In this document: piece after piece, positions 7,196-15,090 of the stretch
Layout: the number at the start of each line of letters is the position of its first letter
Numbering within the stretch: the first letter of the stretch is position 1
DNA from: JBGTKH01 sp041744735
Lineage (GTDB): Bacteria; Planctomycetota; Planctomycetia; Pirellulales; Pirellulaceae
NCBI GenBank assembly: GCA_041744735.1
Contig: JBGTKH010000442.1
Coordinates: 1 to 18,398 of the forward strand
DNA: 18,398 nucleotides
Direction: 5' to 3'
Translations under genes and position numbers: made by a program
Notes under the pieces: model-generated
What the model saw: the letters and a program-made list of their open reading frames with translations, nothing else
Told to the model about the DNA's origin: nothing
Database searches by the model: none

Positions 7196-7197
7196 TA

Positions 7198-9516
7198 TCA
7201 GGCGGCTTCTTTCGCGTGAGCCGATTCGTCGTCGTTGTTTGAGTGGAACAGGCGTACGTCCAACGGGCCGGAGATGTCCAGGTGCACGTCGCGCTGCGGG
7301 AAGGCGATCACGATGCGGGCTTCGCGGAACAGCGAGTCGATCTTGTGGCGAATGTCACTTTCGATCCGCCGCCGTTCGGCGAGCGTGCGCATTCGAATCC
7401 AAAAGTGCAGCTCGAATTGCAAGGCATTGTCGCCGAACTCCGAAAACCAGACCAGTGGTTCGGGGTTGGACATGATCAGGCCGTGTTCGTCGGCCGCCCG
7501 GCGCAGCAGCCGCGAGACCTCGCGTGTCGGCGAGCCATAGGCCACACCGATGTTCACGCTCGTGCGAATGCGGTCATCCGACAGCGTCCAGTTGACGACG
7601 TTGCCTTCCAAGAACTTGCTGTTGGGAACGATGATCTCCAGGTTGGTCGCCGTCGTCACGCGCGTGCTGCGGGCACCGATCTTCGTGACGGTGCCGATCA
7701 AGGTATCCAACTGAATCAGATCGCCGCTGCGAATCGGCCGCTCGGCCAACAGGATCAGGCCGCTGATGAAATTGTTCACGATGTTCTGGCTGCCGAAGCC
7801 CACGCCGATGGCCAGCGCACCGCCGAGAAACGTGAATACGGTCAGCGGCACGTTGACCAGCTTCAGCGCCAGCAGCGTGAACGTGGCCACCAGCAGATAG
7901 AACACAATCGACTGCATCGCCGTGGCCGCACTTTCGTGCATGCCGACGCGCGGCAACACGCGGTAGCCGACCACGCGGCTCAGATACCGCGACGCCAGAT
8001 AGCCGATGATCAGCAGTATCAGCCCGCTGATGATTTTGCCGACGGTGATCGGGCGATCGTCGACCGACGTGAGGACGTAATTCCAGACGCTGGTCACGTA
8101 TTGCCAAAAGATCGCCAGCCGCTGGCCCAGCGTCGCGGATTCCACGTCCTGGCGGATTTCGCCGAGCAGTTTTTCGTGCAGCCTCCGGCCGGCCTCGATG
8201 CTGACGAAGTTGGCATCCTGAATCAGGCTCAGATCCTGCAGGTGCTTGCGTTGCAGTTCGATCTGCTGCAGCACTTCGGGGTTGTCTTTGGCGGCCTGGA
8301 TCTTGGCTTCCACGGCGCTCATCTTGCCGCGCAACTCATCGACGCGGATCGTTTGCAGCCGCGACTCCTGCTGCAGTTGCTCCAGAATCTGCTTGGTCTC
8401 CGCTTCCCACGCGATCAAATCCTGGCTTGCCGGCTCGCCCGAGACGACTTCATAACGCCGCTGCCAGGCAACGCGCATTTTCGCCCGGCGTTCCAGCCGC
8501 TGTTTCAAGATGGTGATTTCCTGCTGTTTGGTTTGCCGCTCGAGCTGCAGGGCTTCGAGCCGTTCGGTCACCGTCTGCTGGTTCTTCGGCGACAGCTCGA
8601 ACACGGCCCGTTCGGATAGCCATTGCTTGTCGAGCGTGCTGAGCATTCGCTCCGATTCGGCGACCGCTTGGCTGAGGTCGTCTTCCAGTTTGCGCAGCTC
8701 ATCGAGCCGTTCGTCGAGTTCCTGCTTTGTGAAGCGAACGTCCGGGCCGGCACGTTCAATTTGCTCTTTCAAATACGTGACGCGCAAGTCGTAGATTTCT
8801 TTGGCCTGCTGCTCTTTGGACAGTTCGAGTTCTCGCAGTCGCGCGATCTCGCCGGCCAGTTCGCGGTCGTGTTCGGCCAGCTTGAGAGCCTCGGCCAGCG
8901 TTGTCGCGGCCGCCGGGTCCTTGGTGGTTTCCAGCGCTTCTTTGGCTTGCAGGCGGGCGCGTTCTTTCTCGGCGACGATCGCCTTAACGCGGTTCACGAC
9001 TTCTGTGGCTGTGACGATCGTGGCGTCGAAGCCTTCCTTGCGAGCCACTTCCGTCGCCAGTTCGTCGCGAAGCTGATCGATTTTCAAGAACGACGTCGGC
9101 GCCGGTTCGCCGCCGCTGCGCAGCGCTTGGAGCACTCCGATAAGTTCGGCTTTCTTCTCCTCGAGCTCATTCAGTTGCCCATCGGCCGTTTTGATCTGGT
9201 CGAGCACCAGTTCGCGCTGTTTGAGCAGTTCGACCTCGCGCGAAAGCTTCTCCGGCGCCTGAGCACCGTTTTCGCTACTGGCGGCCGCGGCCGAGTCCAG
9301 CGTCTTTTGAGCCAGCGATAAGCGACGCGCCACTTCGACGCGTTTGGCGTCCACGTCCAGCGCGGACTCGGCCTGCTCTTGCTTCGCCGAATCGTCAGTT
9401 GATTTCGCGGCAGGCCTGATCGCCTCAACCAGCGGCAGTTGGGCCTGCGCACGGGTTGCGATGCTGCTACCCGACAATAGCAAGCCGGCCAACAGCAGCC
9501 ATCGAACGCATTGCAT
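7198..9516 (-). CDS. Large MscS-family mechanosensitive channel with coiled-coil periplasmic domain
   Basis: Opens under membrane tension to release solutes during hypo-osmotic shock. The 772-residue protein starts with a signal peptide (WLLLAGLLLSGSSIATRAQA, residues 5-24). About 440 residues of predicted coiled coil follow, rich in Leu/Glu/Lys/Gln, as in MscK/MscM-type large members. The channel module comes next: helices at about 491-510 and 533-553, then the pore-lining helix GGALAIGVGFGSQNIVNNF (about 565-583), followed by ISGLILLAERPIRSGD and the beta domain (GTVTKIGARSTRV, IIVPNS). E. coli MscS is only 286 residues, so most of this protein is extra periplasmic sensor. The ATG at 9516 is preferred over GTG at 9546 because GAGGAA lies at the right distance and the signal peptide follows at once. 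Confidence 0.9.
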   Translation of the reverse strand: MQCVRWLLLAGLLLSGSSIATRAQAQLPLVEAIRPAAKSTDDSAKQEQAESALDVDAKRVEVARRLSLAQKTLDSAAAASSENGAQAPEKLSREVELLKQRELVLDQIKTADGQLNELEEKKAELIGVLQALRSGGEPAPTSFLKIDQLRDELATEVARKEGFDATIVTATEVVNRVKAIVAEKERARLQAKEALETTKDPAAATTLAEALKLAEHDRELAGEIARLRELELSKEQQAKEIYDLRVTYLKEQIERAGPDVRFTKQELDERLDELRKLEDDLSQAVAESERMLSTLDKQWLSERAVFELSPKNQQTVTERLEALQLERQTKQQEITILKQRLERRAKMRVAWQRRYEVVSGEPASQDLIAWEAETKQILEQLQQESRLQTIRVDELRGKMSAVEAKIQAAKDNPEVLQQIELQRKHLQDLSLIQDANFVSIEAGRRLHEKLLGEIRQDVESATLGQRLAIFWQYVTSVWNYVLTSVDDRPITVGKIISGLILLIIGYLASRYLSRVVGYRVLPRVGMHESAATAMQSIVFYLLVATFTLLALKLVNVPLTVFTFLGGALAIGVGFGSQNIVNNFISGLILLAERPIRSGDLIQLDTLIGTVTKIGARSTRVTTATNLEIIVPNSKFLEGNVVNWTLSDDRIRTSVNIGVAYGSPTREVSRLLRRAADEHGLIMSNPEPLVWFSEFGDNALQFELHFWIRMRTLAERRRIESDIRHKIDSLFREARIVIAFPQRDVHLDISGPLDVRLFHSNNDDESAHAKEAA

Positions 9517-9570
9517 TCGATATTCCTCTCTTCCGTGATTGGGCACGATTCTCTTCGTAGCACTTCGTAG

Positions 9571-9590
9571 CCGAACTCGTGAGAGTTCGG
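9571..9590. repeat. Short hairpin CCGAACTC / GAGTTCGG
   Basis: Perfect 8-bp stem with a GTGA loop, in the gap between the secreted-protein gene and the MscS-family gene. It resembles a diverged relative of the adjacent CCGAAGTC hairpin. There is no poly-T tail. Confidence 0.6.
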
Positions 9591-9612
9591 ATTCGGGGAA
9601 TTCTGCAATACG

Positions 9613-9634
9613 GCCGAAGTCTCACGACTTCGGC
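9613..9634. repeat. Hairpin GCCGAAGTC / GACTTCGGC
   Basis: Perfect 9-bp stem with a TCAC loop, followed by TACC. The same stem and the GGCTAC flank recur inside each unit of the 73-bp tandem array at 10746, so this is a solitary member of the same family. It lies ~45 bp downstream of the stop of the secreted-protein gene on the minus strand. Confidence 0.7.
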
Positions 9635-9678
9635 TACCTAGCACCTCCAATTTCATTTGTGTGAATCCGGTAAATAGA

Positions 9679-10722
9679 TCAGCGTCGCAGCGCTGGCTTT
9701 GCATCGCGGTCCTTCAGCGGCGACGTATTGGCGGTGCTGACCGGCGCGGCGTCAGTGGTGGACGAAGGCGTAATCGTTGTTGCGTCGGAGGACAGCGTGG
9801 AAGGTTCCGTCTTCGGCGCGGTTGCCACATCAGACGGCAGCAGATCTTCGGTGAAGCGGGCCAGGTACTGCATAATGCTGTCGGCGCCGTTAAAGCCGAT
9901 CACGGTTTCGTCCAAGTCCATCTGCTTCGACAGCACGCGGCCGGCGTCCACGTCGAACTTAATCGTGCCGCTGGTCAGCCGCTGCACAAGCTGCGACCTG
10001 ACCTTCGGATCATCGACCGGCGTGAGGACTTGCGTCTGAAGCGAAATTGTGGCCACGCCGGTTTCCACTTTGACCAGTGTATAGAGTTGCCGCGTCTTGA
10101 TTCGCTTCACGGTCCCTTCCGGCATGCGGACTGCGATTTCTTCGGGGACTGCCCATTCTTCGCCCATTTGCACGGCGCGGTCCGGCAGCGGCACGGTCAA
10201 CTCGCCGATGCCCGGATTGAATTGCGGCTTGGCGTTGTCACGCTTGATCACTTGACCGTGGGAATCGATCGTGACTGTGGCCAGCGGCACGCCCACCGAT
10301 TCGGCCACGTGCTCGTACGAATGAGGCGGCGTCTTGTCGGTCTCGCTGTTGTAGCGGATTTCTTGCCGGCCCGTGACCTTTTGCCACATGTCGACATTTT
10401 CCACCAAGTGATCGAAGACGATGTTGCCTTGCTCGTCGATTCGCGACACCTTCCAGCATTTGGTGGATACGCTGCGCGTGCGGGCGGTTTGCGTGACGCC
10501 TTGAATCTTGGTCTCGACCGTGACCAAGTGCACGACCTTCCAACGCACCTGCTCGCTGGCTGTGTATTTATAACGCAGGTCGTACGCGGGCGTGGTGAGT
10601 TTCTTCTTGACCGCGTCGAGCTTTTCGTTCAGGCTGGGCGATTCGTTATCGTCGTCTGCGAACAAAGGTCCTGTGATAAGCAGCGCCGCGAGTGCGACGA
10701 CGAACGAATAAGCTGTCTTCAT
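9679..10722 (-). CDS. Secreted protein of unknown function
   Basis: 347 residues with an N-terminal signal peptide (MKTAYSFVVALAALL, then GPLFA before an acidic DDD). The mature part has repeated beta-strand-like segments: LRYKYTASEQVRWKVVH, a stretch around NIVFDHLVENVDMWQ, and TIKFDVDAGRVLSKQMDLDE. The region EWAVPEEIAVRMPEGTVKRI also fits strands. A Ser/Thr/Ala/Pro-rich low-complexity tail runs from about residue 300 to the end. The layout resembles extracytoplasmic beta-rich proteins of unknown function common in planctomycetes (a DUF6263-like fold is possible but not established). The ATG at 10722 is supported by AAGGA about ten bases upstream. It is followed on the same strand by the MscS-family gene after ~160 bp with two hairpins, so co-transcription is uncertain. 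I do not assign a function. Confidence 0.8.
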   Translation of the reverse strand: MKTAYSFVVALAALLITGPLFADDDNESPSLNEKLDAVKKKLTTPAYDLRYKYTASEQVRWKVVHLVTVETKIQGVTQTARTRSVSTKCWKVSRIDEQGNIVFDHLVENVDMWQKVTGRQEIRYNSETDKTPPHSYEHVAESVGVPLATVTIDSHGQVIKRDNAKPQFNPGIGELTVPLPDRAVQMGEEWAVPEEIAVRMPEGTVKRIKTRQLYTLVKVETGVATISLQTQVLTPVDDPKVRSQLVQRLTSGTIKFDVDAGRVLSKQMDLDETVIGFNGADSIMQYLARFTEDLLPSDVATAPKTEPSTLSSDATTITPSSTTDAAPVSTANTSPLKDRDAKPALRR

Positions 10723-10745
10723 GATTTTTGCATCCTTGCAAGTAA

Positions 10746-11000
10746 ACTGTTGACATCGTAACCCGAAGCGTTAGCGAGGGCCACCATCGTCCGAAGTCTT
10801 GGCGACTTCGGCTACTTAACTGTTGACATCGTAACCCGAAGCGTTAGCGAGGGCCACCATCGTCCGAAGTCTTGGCGACTTCGGCTACTTAGCTGTCGAC
10901 ATCGTAACCCGAAGCGTTAGCGAGGGCCACCATCGTCCGAAGTCTTGGCGACTTCGGCTACTTAGCTGTTGACATCGTAACCCGAAGCGTTAGCGAGGGC
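10746..11000. repeat. 73-bp tandem repeat array, 3.5 copies
   Basis: Units begin at 10746, 10819, 10892 and 10965, exactly 73 bp apart. The first two are identical, the third differs at two positions near its start, and the fourth stops after ~36 bp. Each full unit joins two elements: the CCCGAAGCGTTAGCGAGGGC motif (planctomycete LARASGY type) and a hairpin CCGAAGTC-TTGGC-GACTTCGG followed by GGCTAC. It fills most of the gap between the secreted-protein gene and the NAD kinase gene. Confidence 0.9.
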
Positions 11001-11068
11001 GGGCGCGGAGACGACATCCTCGTTCGCCCACGCTCGGCCGCGTTCGCCCTCGCTAACGCTTCGGGTTA
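10978..11068. repeat. Inverted repeat with perfect 24-bp arms downstream of NAD kinase
   Basis: Arms at 10978-11001 and 11045-11068 are exact reverse complements over 24 bases (core CCCGAAGCGTTAGCGAGGGC) with a 43-bp loop. The left arm is also the partial fourth unit of the 73-bp array. The right arm ends 12 bp from the NAD kinase stop, so NAD kinase mRNA could form a long 3' hairpin here. A terminator role is inferred, since no U-tract is visible. Confidence 0.8.
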
Positions 11069-11080
11069 TGATGTGCGGCT

Positions 11081-11977
11081 CTATCGTTCCTTGATGTTTC
11101 CAGCCCAACCAAGTTTTTCGCGCAGCGTGCGGTAATAGTTGCGACCGCGGACCTCGATCAGTTTGAACGTGGGCTGGGCCCGTTCGACGCGTACGCGATC
11201 TTCGGCCGTCATGCGGCACACCACTCGGCCATCCACGACCAACGTCGTTTCCTCGTTCGGCTGATGCACGACGATCTCGTAAATGCGATCCGCCGTATCG
11301 ACAACGGGACGCACGGTCAATGTGTGCGGACTGATGGGCGAAATCACGAAGGCTTGCACGCTCTTCTGCAAAATCGGCCCGCCCGCCGACAGGTTGTGTG
11401 CCGTCGATCCAATCGGCGTGCTGACAATCAGGCCGTCGCAACTATAAGTGGTTGCCAATTCCGCGTCAACGTAAAGATCGACATGGACCAGCGAAAACGG
11501 CGGACCGGCCAGCACCGCGACTTCGTTCAGTCCCAGCCGTTCGTCCAACAACTGGCCGGATCGAGTCACGCGGCACTGAAACATCAAGTGTGACACGACA
11601 CTGAAGCTGCCGGCACAAACTTCGGCCAGCACTTCCGCCAGATCGTCCGGCGAGATATCGGCCAAGAAGCCCAGCCTCCCCAAGTTCACGCCGAGCACCG
11701 GAAGCTGATTCATGCGCATCTGTTGACCCGCTCGCAGCATCGAACCATCGCCGCCCAGCACAACCGCGAAGTCCGCCTCCACCGCCGACAAATCCTCGCG
11801 CCCGTCGAAATCCGCTAGCACCACGTCCGCCTGTTGCTCGACCAGCGCTCGCAACGTGGCCGCCTGCTCCGACACCTTCGGCCGATGCCCCGAGCCCAAC
11901 ATGATCACCCGCGGCCGCGCTTGGCCCGCGCGAAGCCAAGCCGGCTGTTCATCCGTCGTTGCGTTCGCCTGATTCAT
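11081..11977 (-). CDS. nadK: NAD kinase
   Basis: Phosphorylates NAD+ to NADP+ with ATP or polyphosphate in the cytosol. The 298-residue product shows the GGDG motif at about 75-78 (VVLGGDGSMLRA), NLGRLGFLADI at about 98-108, the NE motif at 151-152 (GLNEVAVL) and STPIGSTAHNLSAGGP from about 186, the substrate-binding loop. E. coli has a Tyr where His appears after GSTA. Length agrees with the family (about 290). The ATG at 11977 is chosen; an upstream GTG at 12031 would add 18 residues without similarity and reaches toward intergenic repeat DNA. SD is poor. The gene is divergent from the chaperone cluster. Its 3' end abuts the 24-bp-arm inverted repeat. Confidence 0.95.
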   Translation of the reverse strand: MNQANATTDEQPAWLRAGQARPRVIMLGSGHRPKVSEQAATLRALVEQQADVVLADFDGREDLSAVEADFAVVLGGDGSMLRAGQQMRMNQLPVLGVNLGRLGFLADISPDDLAEVLAEVCAGSFSVVSHLMFQCRVTRSGQLLDERLGLNEVAVLAGPPFSLVHVDLYVDAELATTYSCDGLIVSTPIGSTAHNLSAGGPILQKSVQAFVISPISPHTLTVRPVVDTADRIYEIVVHQPNEETTLVVDGRVVCRMTAEDRVRVERAQPTFKLIEVRGRNYYRTLREKLGWAGNIKER

Positions 11978-12048
11978 AGCGCTTGATGATAGAGGATTTG
12001 CGGGGCGTCGAACAAGTGTCGTTGCCAGCACCGTAGGGATTTGTAGAA

Positions 12049-12081
12049 TAGTGCTTTGTCAAAGCGTAGTTTTAGGGTTGG
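12049..12081 (+). repeat. 33-bp interspersed repeat (CTTTGTCAAAG type), left copy
   Basis: Begins TAGTGCTTTGTCAAAGC and includes the small palindrome CTTTG-T-CAAAG. A second copy in the same orientation is at 18350-18382 and matches at 31 of 33 positions. It sits in the divergent gap between NAD kinase and the TPR gene. Confidence 0.75.
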
Positions 12082-12094
12082 CCAACTTCGTGGC

Positions 12095-12151
12095 GTAAGC
12101 TTCCAGCTTGCGTTTCTGGGATGAAATCGAATTGGCAAGCAGGATGCTTAC
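12095..12151. repeat. Imperfect inverted repeat GTAAGC...GCTTGC / GCAAGC...GCTTAC
   Basis: Arms at 12095-12111 and 12135-12151 match as reverse complements at 14 of 17 positions. It directly follows the 33-bp repeat and looks like another planctomycete-type interspersed hairpin. Together the two fill about 100 bp of the 280-bp divergent gap (11978-12257). No clear promoter and no CIRCE heat-shock operator was found in the rest of that gap. Confidence 0.55.
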
Positions 12152-12257
12152 CCCACTTTTTAACTTGGACGAAGCAATAGTCTCTCGTCGAACGGCCTGC
12201 GTACCGGCCGGCCGCGACGCGGGCCGGCATGGAATTCCCCAACCACGGATGTCACCG

Positions 12258-14786
12258 ATGGCCGCGAAGCACAAGCACCGGAACAAGCAATCTCAGGCTT
12301 TGAATCTGCCGGAACAAATCGAGCGGCTGCTGGAGAAAGGTAATTGCAAGCAAGCGCTGAAGGACGCCAAAGTCGCCTATCGGCAGCAGCCCGACGACGC
12401 TCATTGCCGGCTGCTGCAGCGGGTGTATCTCGCCAGGGCTCAGGAGTTAAATCGGTTCGGGCTGCGCGCGGAGTGCCGCGCGGTCGTTGACGACTTGCTC
12501 GAGTTGCGCGTGACCGAACCGGCGGTCGAACGTGCGCTGCCGGACTTGCTGGTCGCGATCGGCATGTTCGACAAGCAACCGGCCGCACCCGCCACGGCCG
12601 CGGCGGACGCCGATCCGCGTCTCTTGTCATCGGCGGCGGATTACGCGGTGCTGCGACCCGACGAAGCACCTGCTTCTCTTCCCGAAATTCGCACAGGGGC
12701 GATCGCCATTCGCACGGCGTTGGCCGCCTTGGAGAACGGCGACGAACCGGCGGCACTGGCCGCGGTCAAAGATGTGGCTCGCAATTCCCCGTTTGCCGAC
12801 TGGAAGCTGTTCGTTCGCGGTTTGGCCGCTTACTACCGCAAAGACACGGCCGAGATGCTGGCCAACTGGGACCGGCTGGAGTCCGCGCGGTTCGCGGCGC
12901 GGATCGCGGCGGTCTTAAAGGCGCTGCACGATCCGTCGTTGGCAGCTCGGGGCAGCGATCCGTTGAAAGCAGCGGTGCGAAAGTTCGAACAGCGGCTCAG
13001 CGGACAAGCGGTGCTGACTCATCTGCACGCCTTGCGGAGACATTTCGTTGCCGAGCGGTGGGACAAAGCGCTGCAATGCCTGAGTGCATGCAAGTCGGCG
13101 CTGCGGGACTTCGATCCGCAGGTTTCGCAGCGAGTTACCTCGCTGCTCTATGCCGAAATTGTACTGCGACGGCAAGCCTCGGCCCTGGCACAGTTGTCGC
13201 GCATCGCCGATCCGCCGACACTTGACCCGCGCTGGAACCGGGCGCGGGCGCTGGTTAGCGAACGTTTGGACGACGGATTGCTCGATCAGCCGGAGCGCTA
13301 CTGGCGCGCGTACATCGATGACTTGGATCGTGTGAGTGCCTTGACTGCTGCAGAACGTGATTCCGCAAAAGCCTTGGTTTGGTTGCGCGTGGCTGGCTTC
13401 TGGGCTGAAGATGCCAAGCACTTGGCCGGATCACAGTATGACGAAGACCGCACCGATGCGCGGCGACGGTTCGAGAGTGCGTTCGATTGTTTCGGCAAAG
13501 CGCTGATGCTGGCTCCCAAGCTGTTGCCGGCTTACGAAGAGTTGGCCGCAGCGCAGCAGGCGGCGGGCAAGCCCAACGAGGCGGCAGAAACCTACCGGCA
13601 GTTGCTCGAACATCATCCCCACAACGCCGACGCACTGCGGTATTTGGTCGAACACTTCCAACGCTGCGACGATCCGTTTGCGGCGCGCGAGTTTGCGTTT
13701 CGCGCCCAACGGCTTCGGCCGCTGGACAAATCGGTCAGCCGGATGGTCTGGGAGGTGCACGTCGCGGCGGCTCGCCATTACGCACGGCAAGGACAATGGC
13801 ATGAAGGCCGAGCGGAGTTTGCCGCGGCCGACAAGCTCGAACCGTCGCTGGCGGACGCCTATTATGTGCTGGCTCGCAAGGCGCTGCTCGAACTGAAGGC
13901 CGGCGAAATGGGGCTCGGCCAGCAGCTTATCCAGCGAGCCACGAAGCAGGCCGGTGAAGCCGCGCCCGTGCTCTTGGTGCTGGCCGTCGAGTCGATTCGC
14001 TTTGGTTTGCCAAAACCGGTGCAGCAGCAATTCGACAAGGATTGGACCGTCGCGCTGAAGAGAAAGTGCCACAACGATACCGCGGGACAAATGTGCGTGA
14101 CGATGGTGAACTACTTGCTCATGGACTTCGAGTATCCGGGCCGTGCGGACCACGTCCAGCGGCTGACGGCGTACGTGCGGCGCTGCTCGCGTGTGAAATG
14201 GACGGCGCAAGGACTGCGAGATGTCTGCGAGTTTCTGGATGCGTTGTACGTACACAAGATGGATCGGCATGAGGACTTCGAGCTACTGGAAAAGCTCGTT
14301 CGAAAAGGACATACGAAATTTCCCGGCTCGGCATATTTTCAGTTTATGAAAGGCGAGCTTGAGGTCCGGTTGGGTCCCCGAATTTGCGATCGGCACTTCG
14401 CGTACAAGTGTTTTGAACGCGCCCTAGCATTGGCCAAGACGTCAAACGATCTTTACGACGTTGGGGTTGTCGAATTGGCGCAGGAGCGATTGACATTTCT
14501 GGGCGAGATGGGATTGGAGCGGCCGGAGTTCGCGTTTGGCCCGTCGTACGATGACGACGACGAGGGCGATGAATTTGATGACGGTGCATGTCACGAGGGG
14601 GACTTCGACGACATGTTCCGCGATGCCTCGCCAGAGCAAATGATGAACGCATTTTCGGAGGTGTGCGCGAAGTTGGGACTCGACCCCGAGGAGCTTCTAC
14701 GCCGCACCATGGCTGGTGAGTCAGGCTACGCTAACGACGAAACTCATCCACAGAAGCACAAACGCCAGAGATCGCGACAAAGTTAA
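12258..14786 (+). CDS. Large TPR-repeat protein heading the Hsp70 cluster
   Basis: 842-residue all-helical protein, predicted cytoplasmic (no signal peptide or membrane segment). It opens with a basic tail (MAAKHKHRNKQ) followed by a TPR-like pair (EQIERLLEKGNCKQALKDA with AYRQQPDDAHC). Clearer TPR units lie at about residues 424-500 (PAYEELAAAQQAAGKPNEAA, then YRQLLEHHPHNADALRYL) and about 530-560. The region 763-786 is a strongly acidic Asp/Glu tract, followed by a C-terminal helix and a basic end (KHKRQRSRQS). TPR arrays bind protein partners, often chaperone tails or clients. A role as co-chaperone scaffold is inferred from position. The ATG at 12258 is preferred over ATG at 12249 because GGA sits ~8 bases upstream; frames reaching 12108 include repeat DNA. 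Its stop overlaps the RBS of the J-domain gene. Confidence 0.85.
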   Translation: MAAKHKHRNKQSQALNLPEQIERLLEKGNCKQALKDAKVAYRQQPDDAHCRLLQRVYLARAQELNRFGLRAECRAVVDDLLELRVTEPAVERALPDLLVAIGMFDKQPAAPATAAADADPRLLSSAADYAVLRPDEAPASLPEIRTGAIAIRTALAALENGDEPAALAAVKDVARNSPFADWKLFVRGLAAYYRKDTAEMLANWDRLESARFAARIAAVLKALHDPSLAARGSDPLKAAVRKFEQRLSGQAVLTHLHALRRHFVAERWDKALQCLSACKSALRDFDPQVSQRVTSLLYAEIVLRRQASALAQLSRIADPPTLDPRWNRARALVSERLDDGLLDQPERYWRAYIDDLDRVSALTAAERDSAKALVWLRVAGFWAEDAKHLAGSQYDEDRTDARRRFESAFDCFGKALMLAPKLLPAYEELAAAQQAAGKPNEAAETYRQLLEHHPHNADALRYLVEHFQRCDDPFAAREFAFRAQRLRPLDKSVSRMVWEVHVAAARHYARQGQWHEGRAEFAAADKLEPSLADAYYVLARKALLELKAGEMGLGQQLIQRATKQAGEAAPVLLVLAVESIRFGLPKPVQQQFDKDWTVALKRKCHNDTAGQMCVTMVNYLLMDFEYPGRADHVQRLTAYVRRCSRVKWTAQGLRDVCEFLDALYVHKMDRHEDFELLEKLVRKGHTKFPGSAYFQFMKGELEVRLGPRICDRHFAYKCFERALALAKTSNDLYDVGVVELAQERLTFLGEMGLERPEFAFGPSYDDDDEGDEFDDGACHEGDFDDMFRDASPEQMMNAFSEVCAKLGLDPEELLRRTMAGESGYANDETHPQKHKRQRSRQS

Positions 14787-14796
14787 GGAGCACCTG
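14785..14796 (+). promoter_or_regulatory. Shine-Dalgarno overlapping the TPR stop codon, for the J-domain gene
   Basis: AAGGAG at 14785-14790 uses the last two bases of the TPR TAA, with six bases to the ATG at 14797. It fixes the J-domain start (rather than 14716) and indicates translational coupling of the two genes. Confidence 0.75.
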
Positions 14797-15090
14797 ATGG
14801 ACGACGCCTACGCGATTCTGGGTATTGAAGCCAGCAGCAGCGACGAGCAAATCCGCCATCGCTACTTGGAATTGGTGCGCCAACACCCGCCCGACCGCGA
14901 TCCCCAGCGGTTCGCGGAAATCCGCGCCGCCTACGATCGCTTGCGGGACCCGGTCACGCGGCTCGAGCGGATGCTGTTCCAATTGGACACCAACGATTCA
15001 CTGGACGCCGTCATCTCCGACGTGCAGCGCCGCTTGCACGACGTTCGTATCCCCCTTGACACCTTGCTTGCTTTGGCAGAACAACGATGA
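14797..15090 (+). CDS. Minimal J-domain protein with HPPD in place of HPD
   Basis: 97 residues, almost only a J-domain. DAYAILGIEASSSDEQIRHR is helix I to II; RYLELVRQHPPDRDPQRF gives the end of helix II, the loop and the start of helix III; and AEIRAAYDRLRDP completes helix III. J-domains use a strictly conserved His-Pro-Asp loop to stimulate Hsp70 ATP hydrolysis. Here residues 30-33 read HPPD, one Pro longer. The ~40-residue tail is helical and lacks the Gly/Phe and zinc regions of DnaJ, so substrate binding must come from a partner, plausibly the TPR protein. Its TGA overlaps the ATG of the GrpE-like gene (ATGA). Whether the altered loop still works on the neighbouring Hsp70 cannot be told from sequence. 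Confidence 0.85.
   Translation: MDDAYAILGIEASSSDEQIRHRYLELVRQHPPDRDPQRFAEIRAAYDRLRDPVTRLERMLFQLDTNDSLDAVISDVQRRLHDVRIPLDTLLALAEQR

Noticed and set aside
7243..8619. 458-codon plus-strand open frame
   Set aside because: It is antisense to the MscS-family gene, lacks any motif and is a product of GC-rich codon bias; the minus-strand protein has clear domains.
10746..11000. CRISPR array
   Set aside because: The whole 73-bp unit repeats without variable spacers and no cas genes are near; it is a plain tandem repeat.
12049..12160. CIRCE or sigma-32-type heat-shock promoter for the chaperone cluster
   Set aside because: No GAGTGCTAA/TTAGCACTC pair and no convincing -35/-10 set; the TTGACA on the minus strand belongs to the interspersed repeat and has no paired -10 box.
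12108..12257. Longer N terminus of the TPR protein
   Set aside because: The extra codons run over intergenic inverted-repeat DNA and look unrelated to a TPR protein.
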